Below are positions 17,628 through 26,581 of a stretch of 64,000 bases of DNA, piece by piece; positions within the stretch are counted from its first letter, which is position 1; each line of letters starts with the position of its first letter. Origin of the DNA: an uncultured Clostridium sp. (lineage in GTDB: Bacteria; Bacillota; Clostridia; TANB77; CAG-508); NCBI GenBank assembly GCA_900553945.1, contig USFR01000002.1:163954-227953 (forward strand), written 5' to 3'. The notes beneath the pieces were generated by a model, which saw only the letters and a list, made by a program, of their open reading frames with translations, was not told the origin of the DNA and made no database searches. The translations under genes and the position numbers were made by a program.

Positions 17628-19251
17628 AATTGTTAATAGTGTTGTAGCTGGAATGAACCTATTTTTTGGACTTTTAGTTTTACTTTTTAATTTTTATTTG
17701 CCAAGCATATCACGAGCAAGCGCAGAAGAACTAAAAGTTATAACCGAAATTAATAGATACATATTAGCATTAACAATAGTAGTTGCAATTATAAATTTAA
17801 TAACATTAATTTGTAATAGAAAAGATAAAATATTGCTATTTGCATACATACTTGCGATATTTTCATCATGTTTCTATTTTGTATATGTTCCATACATAGG
17901 AGTTTTGTATATTTTATCAGCTTTAATGGTAATTATTCAGATGTTCCGAGAAAATATGATGTACATGAACAATACATTTTACATTGTAATAATAGCAATT
18001 GCTATTATTGCAATTGGATTACTTGGCTTAAATATATTAACCTATAAAGACAAAGTAAAGAAAATAGTAAAAGAAGAAAGCAAAGGCTATCTAGAATATA
18101 ATACAGAATACTTCAAAAATATAAGTATTTTGGGTGAAGACAACGAATTTTATCTTAATGTTGAAAGAGACGGAAAATGGGGATATATTAATAAAAATGG
18201 CGAAACAAAAATTGAATTCAAATATGATTACGCTTCACCCTTTGTAACCATAACGATGTATGACAAAGATTTTGATATAGCTTTAGTATGTCAAGACGAT
18301 ACAGCGTCAATTATTTTGAAAAATCAAAGAACGGTAATGTCTTTTAGAAATGATATAGCACTTGATAATTATCAAAAGCAAATAGAAAAATTGCAAGAAT
18401 TATATACAGACACATTCAATCAGTCAGGAAAAATAATAGAAAAATTTTCTACAATACCAACCAGCAATATGAACACAATAAAAGCATATGACAAATATCC
18501 ATACAGATACCCATTTAACGATGAATATGATATTTATATAACCGTTTCACAAACAGGTACAAAAAACAGATATGAGTTTATGAAAAAGGATAATTCAAAC
18601 ATTAAAGTAAGTATAGATTGTGATAATTTAAAATTTGATGGAAGCAATTTGTATGTATATAGTAATGGATACTTACCATTTTATAAAACATCTGAAAATA
18701 AACAAGGATGGTATACAAAAGAAACTAAAAGAGTTGAACTAGAAGGAAATATTCAGATATTAGAATTTTTTGATCAATATATATTAATAAAAGATTATGA
18801 TAAAGAGATAATTTACTTTGCAAATGAGAACGGTGAAAGAGTATCAGACGAATATAAAGATATTTTTGTCCTTGATGATGCTTATATAGTAAAAAACATG
18901 GATAATAAATATATTATAATAAATAAAGAATTTCAAAAAATGTTAAACATAGAATATGACTACATTAATCCAATGTTATTAAATCAGGAAATATTGATAT
19001 GCGCTAATTTACCGGCTAAAGTAAACTTCAATTCATCAGGATTTCCAAGCAATATCCAGTATGATTTAGTCGATTTATCAGGAAATAAAATATCATTAAA
19101 AAATGCTAATGGGTCAGTAATAGATACTCCAGCATACTCACAAGTTTATTATATAGACAACAAAAAGAATGTATCAAGTTACGATACATATATAAGCAAT
19201 CTAACGAACATTGAATATGAATTTATAGGAGAAGAATTTTATAAAAAATAG
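17617..19251 (+). CDS. Multi-pass membrane protein with extracytoplasmic WG-like repeats
   Basis: 544 aa. Residues 1-145 contain about five transmembrane helices; the rest is a soluble region starting near YLEYNTEYFKNISI. It carries WG-type repeats (KWGYINKNGETKIEFKYD, then weaker YFANENGERVSDEYKDI and KYIIINKEFQKMLNIEYDYI). This is the second WG-repeat membrane protein in the window, but its topology differs from the first (5220-6944). The start ATG 17617 lies inside the end of the DUF368 gene after GGAGAG, implying translational coupling. Function is unknown; the pairing with a lipid-carrier transporter hints at the cell envelope. Confidence 0.72.
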   Translation: MRGKIVNSVVAGMNLFFGLLVLLFNFYLPSISRASAEELKVITEINRYILALTIVVAIINLITLICNRKDKILLFAYILAIFSSCFYFVYVPYIGVLYILSALMVIIQMFRENMMYMNNTFYIVIIAIAIIAIGLLGLNILTYKDKVKKIVKEESKGYLEYNTEYFKNISILGEDNEFYLNVERDGKWGYINKNGETKIEFKYDYASPFVTITMYDKDFDIALVCQDDTASIILKNQRTVMSFRNDIALDNYQKQIEKLQELYTDTFNQSGKIIEKFSTIPTSNMNTIKAYDKYPYRYPFNDEYDIYITVSQTGTKNRYEFMKKDNSNIKVSIDCDNLKFDGSNLYVYSNGYLPFYKTSENKQGWYTKETKRVELEGNIQILEFFDQYILIKDYDKEIIYFANENGERVSDEYKDIFVLDDAYIVKNMDNKYIIINKEFQKMLNIEYDYINPMLLNQEILICANLPAKVNFNSSGFPSNIQYDLVDLSGNKISLKNANGSVIDTPAYSQVYYIDNKKNVSSYDTYISNLTNIEYEFIGEEFYKK

Positions 19252-19262
19252 GAGGCATACTT

Positions 19263-20231
19263 TTGAAAAAAGCCAGTATATCATTAATTATATTAATAAT
19301 TATAGTAATTGGAGCAATTTGTATTTTTAATAAAACAAATAAACCAGAAAAGCAGGAAGGAAAAATAGACATAGTAGCAAGTATATATCCAGTATATGAT
19401 TTTACCAAACAGATTGCTGGAGATAAGGCAAATGTTACAATGCTACTTCCAGCTGGAGTAGAAATACATGATTATGAACCAACCCCTCAAGATATTATTG
19501 AAATCAAGAGTTCGGATTTGTTTTTATATTTAGGAAAGCAATTAGAACCTTGGGGAGAAACAATCACATCTGGTATAGATAATCAAGATAATATAAAGAA
19601 TATTTCTCAGGGAATACAATTACTAGAAAATGAGGAATTTGAAAAAGAATATATGCCAGAAACAGATGAAGATCATGATGAACATGAAAAATACGATACA
19701 CATATATGGTTAGACCCTTCAAAATCAATTGAACTTGTTAAGAATATTGAGAAAGAACTAGTTCAAAAAGATCCCAAAAATAAAGAATATTATGAAAAAA
19801 ATGCAGAAGAGTATATAAGTAAATTAAAAAAATTAGATAATGATTTTAAAGAAGTAGTAAAAAATGCAAAAAAAGATGAAATAGCTTTTGGAGGTCCATT
19901 CTCATACGCATACTTTATAAAAAGATACAACATAAAATTTGTAACAGCATATGATTCTTGCGGAGAAAATGGAGAACCAAGTGTAGAAAAAATATTTAAA
20001 GTAGTACAAGAAATAAAAAAAGAAAATTTACCTGTAGTATTTTTTAAAGAACTATCATCAGGAAATATTGTAAAAACAATAGCTGAGGAAACAGGAGCCG
20101 AGAGTCTAGAATTCAATAGTGTACATACTGTAACACAAAAGCAATTAGATGATGGCGAAACATATTTATCTATAATGTATAAAAACTTGGAAAACTTAAA
20201 ACAAGCAATGCAAAGTGAGGTAGATCAATGA
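19263..20231 (+). CDS. znuA: Zinc/manganese-type ABC transporter substrate-binding protein
   Basis: 322 aa of the cluster A-I metal-binding family. The N-terminus is a signal sequence or lipoprotein-like anchor, though no lipobox Cys is evident after the helix. IDIVASIYPVYDFTKQIAG is the standard mature start, EIHDYEPTPQDI holds the first His ligand, and DEDHDEHEKYDTHIWLDP is the His/Asp-rich loop plus second His ligand typical of zinc-specific ZnuA. The start is TTG 19263 with GGAGG 7 nt upstream. The stop overlaps the ATPase gene by 4 bp. It captures zinc outside the membrane and delivers it to the permease at 23664-24476. Confidence 0.93.
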   Translation: MKKASISLIILIIIVIGAICIFNKTNKPEKQEGKIDIVASIYPVYDFTKQIAGDKANVTMLLPAGVEIHDYEPTPQDIIEIKSSDLFLYLGKQLEPWGETITSGIDNQDNIKNISQGIQLLENEEFEKEYMPETDEDHDEHEKYDTHIWLDPSKSIELVKNIEKELVQKDPKNKEYYEKNAEEYISKLKKLDNDFKEVVKNAKKDEIAFGGPFSYAYFIKRYNIKFVTAYDSCGENGEPSVEKIFKVVQEIKKENLPVVFFKELSSGNIVKTIAEETGAESLEFNSVHTVTQKQLDDGETYLSIMYKNLENLKQAMQSEVDQ

Positions 20232-20902
20232 ATATTATCGAAGTAAAAAAATTATCTGTAAAATACAACGAACATATTGCATTAAAAAATATTAATTTAA
20301 ATGTTAAAGAAAAAGAATATATTTGTCTTGTTGGCAAAAACGGTTCAGGAAAAAGCACATTATTAAAAACAATAACAGGAATCATAAAAAAAGATTCTGG
20401 AAAAGTTGATTTTAAAATGGATAGATCAGAAGTATCATATTTGGCTCAAAATAATATGACAGATATTAATTTTCCAGCAACATCAAAAGAAATTATAATG
20501 ACTGGTTTACAAAAGCATGGAATAATGCCTTTTTACACAAAAAAAGACGAAGAAAAACTAAAACAAATTGTAAAAGAATTGAAAATTGAGAACCTATTAA
20601 ATAAAAAAATAGGAGACTTGTCAGGAGGCCAAAGGCAAAGAGTTTTACTAGCTAGAACTCTTATAGGCGAGCCAAAATTATTGCTATTAGATGAACCATG
20701 TAGTGGACTTGATAAAGTTACGATTAAGAATTTTTATAAAATATTAGATGATTTATATGAAAAGGGAAATATAACAATTGTAATGGCAACACATGATTTG
20801 AACGAAATTCATAATCCCAACATACGTGTAGTTGCACTTGATCAAGAAGTAATATTTGATGGAAATATTGAAGAATACATAAAATCAGAAAAGGAAAAAT
20901 AG
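20228..20902 (+). CDS. znuC: Zinc/manganese-type ABC transporter ATP-binding protein
   Basis: 224-aa ABC ATPase with Walker A GKNGSGKST, signature LSGGQRQR, Walker B LLLLDEP and the switch His in ATHDLNE. It starts within the znuA stop codon (ATGA). The family and operon position make it the energy subunit of the metal importer. The matching permease is not next to it: a 487-aa fusion protein and two small genes lie in between. Length is normal. Confidence 0.93.
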   Translation: MNIIEVKKLSVKYNEHIALKNINLNVKEKEYICLVGKNGSGKSTLLKTITGIIKKDSGKVDFKMDRSEVSYLAQNNMTDINFPATSKEIIMTGLQKHGIMPFYTKKDEEKLKQIVKELKIENLLNKKIGDLSGGQRQRVLLARTLIGEPKLLLLDEPCSGLDKVTIKNFYKILDDLYEKGNITIVMATHDLNEIHNPNIRVVALDQEVIFDGNIEEYIKSEKEK

Positions 20903-20904
20903 AA

Positions 20905-22368
20905 ATGAAAAAATATCTATTAGAAATTACAACCTTCATAGCCGGAGCAACTGGAATGATAATAGAATTAGTTGCATCTAGAATTTTATCACCATATTTG
21001 GGAAATTCGAATTTAATATGGACATGCATAATTGGAATGATGTTGGCTTTTATGAGTATAGGATATTTTATAGGTGGAAAAATATCAGATAAACAGCCCA
21101 AAAGAAATTTACTATCATTATTTCTACTTAATTCAGCAACTTTTATAAGTTTAATACCAATTATAGAAATTTATGCGATTGAGCCAATTTCTAAAACTAA
21201 TTTAAAATTGTCTTTAATTGCAATAATATGCTCAACAATTACTTTTGGAATACCAAGTATGTTTTTAGCAACTGCATCACCATTTGCAGTAAAACTAAAA
21301 GATAAAGACATGGAAGAAATAGGTGGAGTTTCAGGGAGGATGTCAGCGCTATCAACAATTGGTAGCATTGTTGGAACGTTTTTAGCAGGCTTTGTATTAA
21401 TTCCTAAATTAGGAGTAAAAAACATAATATTATTAGTAGTAATTGTATTAGTAATATTGTCATACTTAATTTATGAAGATAAGGACGTAAAATACTCAAT
21501 AAAAATGATTGCAACATTAATAATACTAATATTAATCGTTTTAACTGGTAAAAAAATATTTTTACAAAAACATAATGACATGATATTGGATACAGATTCG
21601 GAATACAGTAGAATTTGGATAAAAAAATTCACGAACAATTCTGGAAAAGAATATAACACACTTGAGGTAGATACAGGTTATGAATCAATCGCAAGCGGTG
21701 AAAAGAATTTAACAGCTGATTATCTAAAGTATTATGACTTATTTAATTATTATCAAGAAAATACAGAAAATGTTCTAATGATTGGTGGAGCGGCATATAC
21801 GTATCCATCATACTTTTTAGAACAATACAAAGACAAGAAAATAGATGTAGTTGAAATAGATCCAAAAATGACAGAAATTGCTGAAAAATATTTTGATTTA
21901 AATACACAAAACGAAAATTTAAATATTTATCACGAAGATGGCAGAAGATATTTAAATACTACGCAAAAAATGTATGATTGCATATTAATAGATGCATTCA
22001 AAGGCTTAAATGTACCTTTTCAACTAACAACAGAAGAAGCATTAATTCGAGCCCAAAAGAGCTTAAATGAAAATGGTGTAGTAATAACTAATTTAATATC
22101 AGCACTGGATGGAAAAAATGCAAACTTTATCAAATACGAATATGCTACATATAAAAAAGTATTTGAAGATGTAAAAGTTTTCAAAGTTCAAAATGGAATG
22201 TTTAATGATGACGAGTTGCAAAATTTGATATTAGTTGGATTTAAAAGCAAAGTAACCACACCTAATGCTGAGAATAATAATTATCAAAATTTATTAAAAA
22301 ATGAAATATTAGATTTTCAAACTGATAAACAGGCAGTAACAGATGATTTATGTCCAGTAGGTATATAA
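20905..22368 (+). CDS. Fused membrane / spermidine-synthase-like protein
   Basis: 487 aa. Residues 1-210 carry about seven transmembrane helices beginning LLEITTFIAGATGMIIELVASRILSP without runs of charge, typical of the MFS-like half of fused transporter/spermidine synthases. Residues 240-480 are a Rossmann-type aminopropyltransferase-like domain: VLMIGGAAYTYPSYFL, DVVEIDPKMTEIAEKYF, HEDGRRYL and YDCILIDAF. The family transfers aminopropyl groups from decarboxylated SAM or does related SAM chemistry, but the membrane fusions are uncharacterised to me. It begins 2 bp after the ATPase stop, so it is inserted in the metal-transport operon. The ribosome site is weak (AAAAGG). Confidence 0.8.
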   Translation: MKKYLLEITTFIAGATGMIIELVASRILSPYLGNSNLIWTCIIGMMLAFMSIGYFIGGKISDKQPKRNLLSLFLLNSATFISLIPIIEIYAIEPISKTNLKLSLIAIICSTITFGIPSMFLATASPFAVKLKDKDMEEIGGVSGRMSALSTIGSIVGTFLAGFVLIPKLGVKNIILLVVIVLVILSYLIYEDKDVKYSIKMIATLIILILIVLTGKKIFLQKHNDMILDTDSEYSRIWIKKFTNNSGKEYNTLEVDTGYESIASGEKNLTADYLKYYDLFNYYQENTENVLMIGGAAYTYPSYFLEQYKDKKIDVVEIDPKMTEIAEKYFDLNTQNENLNIYHEDGRRYLNTTQKMYDCILIDAFKGLNVPFQLTTEEALIRAQKSLNENGVVITNLISALDGKNANFIKYEYATYKKVFEDVKVFKVQNGMFNDDELQNLILVGFKSKVTTPNAENNNYQNLLKNEILDFQTDKQAVTDDLCPVGI

Positions 22369-22452
22369 AAATATAATTTATATATTGATATTTTTTATTC
22401 TATATAATATACTGGTAATGTAAAATTTAACAAAGTGAAAGGAGCAAGATAC

Positions 22453-23073
22453 ATGGAAAAAGTAAAAAATGTATTTGGCAAAATTGGAGCTTGGATTAAA
22501 GCAAACACAAAAATAGTTATAGGAATTGTTGTTGCACTAGTAGTAGTTATAATCCTAGCAAGTATATTCTTTGGAGGAAGTGAAAAAAGAGCAGTTAAAA
22601 AATATTTTAGCGCAATAAATTCATGTGACTACAGTAAAGTCGCTAAAGCAATGGATTTAGATGCAGCAGTTGCTTGGAAAAATGCACAATCTTCAAGTTC
22701 TAGTTATTATTCATATTCAGATTCTTCAAAATCAAATAAAGATGTAGTTAAAGAGTTTGAAGACAATTTAAAAGATGTAGATGACGATGATGTAGATAGT
22801 TATAAAGATAATTTGAAAGATAGTTATGATAAAGATGATAAAGGAAAATATAAAATTAAATTATTAAAAGTTGTATCAGTTTCGCCAGCTAAAGATAATA
22901 AGAATTTAAAGAAAGTTGTTGTAAAATATAGAGCTACAACTAAACCAGACAAGGATGATAAAGATGACGATGATGACGAAATCTGGAAAAAAGAAAAAGA
23001 TTATACAAGACAAATTGAAAACTATATGACATTATACCTATATAAAGGAAAAGTAATTGGTCAAGGATATTAA
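22453..23073 (+). CDS. Single-pass membrane protein with charged extracytoplasmic domain
   Basis: About 206 aa from ATG 22453; AAAGGAG at 22438-22444 lies 8 nt upstream, so a longer GTG start at 22435 would overlap its own ribosome site. One helix (about 19-40) is followed by EKRAVKKYFSAINSCDYSKVAKAM, which resembles NTF2-like/DUF4878 lipoprotein domains, then a Ser/Tyr-rich loop and Asp/Lys-rich stretches (DVDDDDVDSYKDN, DKDDKDDDDDE). Homology is uncertain. It is followed by a strong terminator. Function is unknown. Confidence 0.65.
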   Translation: MEKVKNVFGKIGAWIKANTKIVIGIVVALVVVIILASIFFGGSEKRAVKKYFSAINSCDYSKVAKAMDLDAAVAWKNAQSSSSSYYSYSDSSKSNKDVVKEFEDNLKDVDDDDVDSYKDNLKDSYDKDDKGKYKIKLLKVVSVSPAKDNKNLKKVVVKYRATTKPDKDDKDDDDDEIWKKEKDYTRQIENYMTLYLYKGKVIGQGY

Positions 23074-23087
23074 TACGCATATTATAA

Positions 23088-23126
23088 GAAAAGGGTCTCT
23101 TTTTTGAAGAGACTTTTTCTTTTTTA
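23088..23126 (+). terminator. Rho-independent terminator
   Basis: AAAAGGGTCTCTT pairs with AAGAGACTTTTTCTTTT over a short loop with a trailing T run, ending the znuA-side transcript before the 147-aa gene. Confidence 0.85.
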
Positions 23127-23205
23127 TCTTACATATATCTACTGATTGACTATAATACAAGTATATGGTAAAATCTAAAAGAACGAAAGAATGGAGGATA
23201 TTGCG

Positions 23206-23649
23206 ATGAAAGAAGAACTATTAAAAAAAGCAAATGAAATTTTAGAAAAAACTAAAAATGAACAAGAAAAATATGAAGCAGAAAGAAAAATTATATATTG
23301 GCTTATGGAACACGTTTCAGATGAAGATATAAATATGTTAGAATATATGGAAAGATTATATGAAAAAATTTCAAAAATTGAAAAAGAAAATGAGCAATAT
23401 ATTCAAGTAAAAGGATATATTAAAAAATTAAAAAATCAACATATGAGAAAAAATGAAGAAAATGATGAAAATATATATTTATTTAAAATAGTTGATAAGA
23501 ATAATAATTCATATGTATTTTTCACAAGAGAAAATGCTAGAAATTTTATAAAAGAGCATCAAGAAATTTTCGAGGGGGAAATTGAGATACAAGTTGATAA
23601 TAATATAAATGTTGATTTAAAAGAATTATTAAAATTAATTGAAGAATAA
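23206..23649 (+). CDS. Small coiled-coil protein of unknown function
   Basis: About 147 aa. ATG 23206 is chosen over in-frame 23191 because GGAGG (23193-23197) lies inside the longer version, 8 nt before 23206. Residues 1-90 are almost wholly Lys/Glu helix (coiled coil). Residues 95-145 form a small alpha/beta domain (YLFKIVDKNNNSYVFFTRENARNFIKEH). No family is recognised. It lies 14 bp upstream of the metal ABC permease gene and is probably co-transcribed with it, so a regulatory link to metal uptake is possible but not shown. Confidence 0.62.
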   Translation: MKEELLKKANEILEKTKNEQEKYEAERKIIYWLMEHVSDEDINMLEYMERLYEKISKIEKENEQYIQVKGYIKKLKNQHMRKNEENDENIYLFKIVDKNNNSYVFFTRENARNFIKEHQEIFEGEIEIQVDNNINVDLKELLKLIEE

Positions 23650-23663
23650 AAAGAGAGGAAAAA

Positions 23664-24476
23664 ATGGAACAGATTATTAATTTATTAAGTTACACATTTA
23701 TACAAAGAGCATTAATTTGTGGTATCACAATATCACTTTGTGCAGCACTAATAGGTGTTATTCTTGTTCTTAAAAATTATTCGATGATAGGGCATGGACT
23801 AGGTGAAGTCGGTTTTGCATCATTAACTTTAGCAGTAGCACTTAATTTACCACCGCTATCAGTTTCAATCCCAATAGTACTTATTGCAGCTGTTATAATA
23901 ATGATAATAAGTCAAAAAAAAGGCGAAAGTGGAGACATACAAATTGCATTAGTATCTACAGGTGCATTGGCATTAGGAATTATAATTACATCAATTTCAA
24001 CAGGATTTAATATAGATGTATCAAACTATATGTTTGGAAGTATATTATCAATGAAAAGAAGCGATGTGATTATAAGCGTAATACTATCTATAGCAGTATT
24101 TGCAATATATATGATTTATTATAATAGATTATTCATGATAACATATGATGAAAAATTTGCAAAAGCCAGAGGAATAAATGTTACTTTCTATCAATTCCTA
24201 ATATCATTTTTAACAGCATTAATTGTTGTATTAGGAATGAGAATGATGGGAACATTATTAATTTCAAGCTTAATAGTATTTCCTGCAATAATTGCCAGAG
24301 GATTAACAAACAGTTTTAAAGAATTAATAATAATTTCAGGAATAATATCAATAATATGTTTTATATTAGGTATGCTGTTAAGCTTTTTTATGAATTTACC
24401 AACTGGAGCAAGCATTGTTTTAATCTATATTATTTTACTACTAATAACAAAAGTAGTGAAAAAAATTTTAATATAA
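23664..24476 (+). CDS. znuB: Zinc/manganese-type ABC transporter permease
   Basis: 270 aa with about eight transmembrane helices. The start FIQRALICGITISLCAALIGVILVLKNYSMIGHGLGEVGFAS is typical of the ABC-3 (ZnuB/MntB/TroC) family; SMIGHGLGEV corresponds to the conserved S(L/M)xGDAxSH loop, with Gly-Leu-Gly-Glu replacing the usual residues. The tail GASIVLIYIILLL is also family-like. It should pair with znuA/znuC at 19263-20902, although it sits 2.8 kb downstream in a separate transcription unit. GAGAGG precedes ATG 23664. Confidence 0.88.
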   Translation: MEQIINLLSYTFIQRALICGITISLCAALIGVILVLKNYSMIGHGLGEVGFASLTLAVALNLPPLSVSIPIVLIAAVIIMIISQKKGESGDIQIALVSTGALALGIIITSISTGFNIDVSNYMFGSILSMKRSDVIISVILSIAVFAIYMIYYNRLFMITYDEKFAKARGINVTFYQFLISFLTALIVVLGMRMMGTLLISSLIVFPAIIARGLTNSFKELIIISGIISIICFILGMLLSFFMNLPTGASIVLIYIILLLITKVVKKILI

Positions 24477-24577
24477 ATTGAAAAAATAAAAAAATTTAAG
24501 GTTATTTTAATTTTTCATATGTATTATAAATACATAAAGACTAAACAAATAGTCTTGAAAATTTTTTTCTTCCCCAA

Positions 24578-24607
24578 GCCATCCTAAAAAAGGATGGCGT
24601 TTTTTTA
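24578..24607 (+). terminator. Rho-independent terminator after znuB
   Basis: GCCATCCT and AGGATGGC form a perfect stem over an A-rich loop, followed by seven T residues. Confidence 0.92.
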
Positions 24608-24642
24608 CTTTTAGAATACCATATTTATAGGAGGATTCTAAA

Positions 24643-25149
24643 ATGGATTATGAATTATTAAAAAATGGAAATATTAAAGTAGGGGAGAAATTTAATGAAT
24701 TAATAATAAATTCAAGTAAAGGAATAATAAATACAGAGAATATAAACAAAAATATTATACTTTTTTCATATAAAGAAGATTTTTTTTACATATCTGAATT
24801 GGAAATATTAGAATTAAAGAAAAATGAAACAGTTTTTAAAGAACTAGAAACAGAAATTATATTAATGACAGCTGGAAATTTACTTTCACATTATGCATGG
24901 ATAAATAGTATAAAAAACAAAGTAGGAGTTGAGATTGATTTTCCAATAGTAGAAGATAAAATAGGAGAATTTTGTAGAAAATATGGAATGTATTCAAAAG
25001 AAAATAATAATGAAATAATAAGTAAAACAGTAATAATAAGCAAAGAAAGAAACGTTGAAGCAGTTTTTGAATATCCAAGCAATATGCCAAGAAACATTTA
25101 TGAAATAATTAGAGTATTAAATTATTTGAAAAACAGTAAGAAGTGTTGA
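24643..25149 (+). CDS. Peroxiredoxin-fold protein lacking the catalytic residues
   Basis: 168 aa. The sequence follows the AhpC/TSA (Prx6/1-Cys-like) pattern in order: IKVGEKFNEL, IILFSYKEDFFYISELEIL, LMTAGNLLSHYAWINSIKNK, VEIDFPIVEDKIGEFCRKYGM, and YPSNMPRNIYEIIRVLNYL. Known members read LFSHPADFTPVCTTE at the active site. Here the Pro, Thr and peroxidatic Cys positions are Lys44, Phe48 and Ser51, and the later Arg is also lost. The fold call is by my reading of the pattern; loss of peroxidase activity is inferred. It sits alone between a terminator and a separately promoted gene. The remaining Cys residues (near 123 and the C-terminal residue) are not in catalytic positions. Confidence 0.72.
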   Translation: MDYELLKNGNIKVGEKFNELIINSSKGIINTENINKNIILFSYKEDFFYISELEILELKKNETVFKELETEIILMTAGNLLSHYAWINSIKNKVGVEIDFPIVEDKIGEFCRKYGMYSKENNNEIISKTVIISKERNVEAVFEYPSNMPRNIYEIIRVLNYLKNSKKC

Positions 25150-25174
25150 GAAAAAAATTTATTTGTGATATAAA
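25146..25174 (+). promoter_or_regulatory. Promoter for the TPR/NPCBM-like gene
   Basis: TTGAGA (25146-25151) and TATAAA (25169-25174) are 17 nt apart, 39 bp before ATG 25213. TTGAGA overlaps the stop codon of the previous gene. Confidence 0.6.
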
Positions 25175-25212
25175 ATAGAAAAAACATATAACTTGAAAGG
25201 ACGAAAAAGTTT

Positions 25213-26445
25213 ATGGAAGAAAATAATGAAGAAAAAGTACTTACAAAAAAGGAGCTAAAACTTAAAGCAGAAGAAATGAAGCTAGAAGCAAAACAAAAAA
25301 AGATGGAAGAAAAGGCTGCAATTAAAGAAGAAAAAGAAAAAAGAAAAAATTCTTTTGGGAGAAAAGTTAGAAATTTCTTTTTAACTATTATTTTAGTAAT
25401 AATATTATTACTAGTAGGATTTTATTTTGGAAAACAATTTTTAATTCAAAAACAAGATGAATTATCAAACAAGAAGATGGATCAAGTATATCAAGAATCA
25501 GAACAAGCAATTAGTGAAAAAGATTATAAAAAGGCTATAGATTTATTAAAATCAATAGATGAAAATTATCCAAAATATAAGGAAGTTAATAAAAAAATAA
25601 AAGAAGTTGAGCAATTATACTTAAACGAATATTTAAGTAAAGCAGATGAATATTTAAAAGATCAAAAATATGATAAAGCTTTAAATGTATTGAGTAAAAT
25701 AGACGATGATCTTCAAAACAGTGACCTAGTTATAAGTAAAAAAGCTGATATAAAAATTGCAGAATTAAAAGAAAAAATAAAAGAAATGGCAACTAGTCAA
25801 CCAGCATTAAGTGTACTAGATTATCTTTCTAGTTATGATACAGAAAATATTGAAGAAGTAAGAGACGTAGTTGATGAATTGAAAACACAATATAAAAACG
25901 AATTTGTTTTAGAAACACGTGAATTATTAAAAACTAATTACACAAAAGCAAAAGCAAACATCAATTCAGCAATTAAAATTTTATCAGATGACAAAGACAT
26001 TAAAAAATTATTAGAAGAACTAAATCAAACAGAGCCTACACCTGTTAGTTTAACAACATTAAAAGCAGAGAAAATATCTGACACTCTAAAATTATCAGAC
26101 GGAAGCACACCAATAAAATCAACGGCTGGAACTGAATACAAAAATTATATATTAAAATCTTCAGAAAGTAATTCAGAAGAAACAATAGAATATAAATTAG
26201 ATACAAATTATTCTAAATTAGAAGGAATAATTTGTATACCAGAAATAGCCGAAATATCAACTCCATCAAGTGTTAAAATAACAATATATGATCAAAACGG
26301 AAAAGTGCTTTACACTACTGAAAACATAAATAATAACAGTTTTTCAATAGATGTTTCAAAAGTAGAAACATTAAAAATCGTATTAAAATCAGGTGAAAAT
26401 GAGAGTTATTTTATTGGTAATCCAATGCTTACACAAAATAAATAA
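25213..26445 (+). CDS. Membrane-anchored protein with TPR-like repeats and an NPCBM-like domain
   Basis: 410 aa. Residues 1-50 are a very charged cytoplasmic coil; about 54-73 are one transmembrane helix. Residues 85-180 hold two TPR-like helix pairs (QAISEKDYKKAIDLLKSID, EYLKDQKYDKALNVLSKID), and further helices run to about 275. Residues 295-410 are beta-rich and resemble NPCBM (novel putative carbohydrate-binding module): YKNYILKSS, YKLDTNYSKLEGIICIPE, VKITIYDQNGKVLYTTENI, LKIVLKSG. I infer a surface scaffold or glycan-binding protein. It has its own promoter and terminator. Confidence 0.7.
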   Translation: MEENNEEKVLTKKELKLKAEEMKLEAKQKKMEEKAAIKEEKEKRKNSFGRKVRNFFLTIILVIILLLVGFYFGKQFLIQKQDELSNKKMDQVYQESEQAISEKDYKKAIDLLKSIDENYPKYKEVNKKIKEVEQLYLNEYLSKADEYLKDQKYDKALNVLSKIDDDLQNSDLVISKKADIKIAELKEKIKEMATSQPALSVLDYLSSYDTENIEEVRDVVDELKTQYKNEFVLETRELLKTNYTKAKANINSAIKILSDDKDIKKLLEELNQTEPTPVSLTTLKAEKISDTLKLSDGSTPIKSTAGTEYKNYILKSSESNSEETIEYKLDTNYSKLEGIICIPEIAEISTPSSVKITIYDQNGKVLYTTENINNNSFSIDVSKVETLKIVLKSGENESYFIGNPMLTQNK

Positions 26446-26456
26446 TGTATAGATTA

Positions 26457-26499
26457 AAACGGAGATTTTGACAAGCAATTGCCAATGATCTCTGTTTTT
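26457..26499 (+). terminator. Rho-independent terminator
   Basis: AAACGGAGAT pairs with ATCTCTGTTT around a loop of about 20 nt that can itself pair weakly, followed by T-rich sequence. It separates the TPR/NPCBM-like gene from the two-component operon. Confidence 0.65.
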
Positions 26500-26581
26500 C
26501 GATTTCTAGAAAATATTTAAGAATTTTTTAAGTTATAGCATCTATAATTTATAGTATAATAAAAAGGTAAAGGAGAATTGA

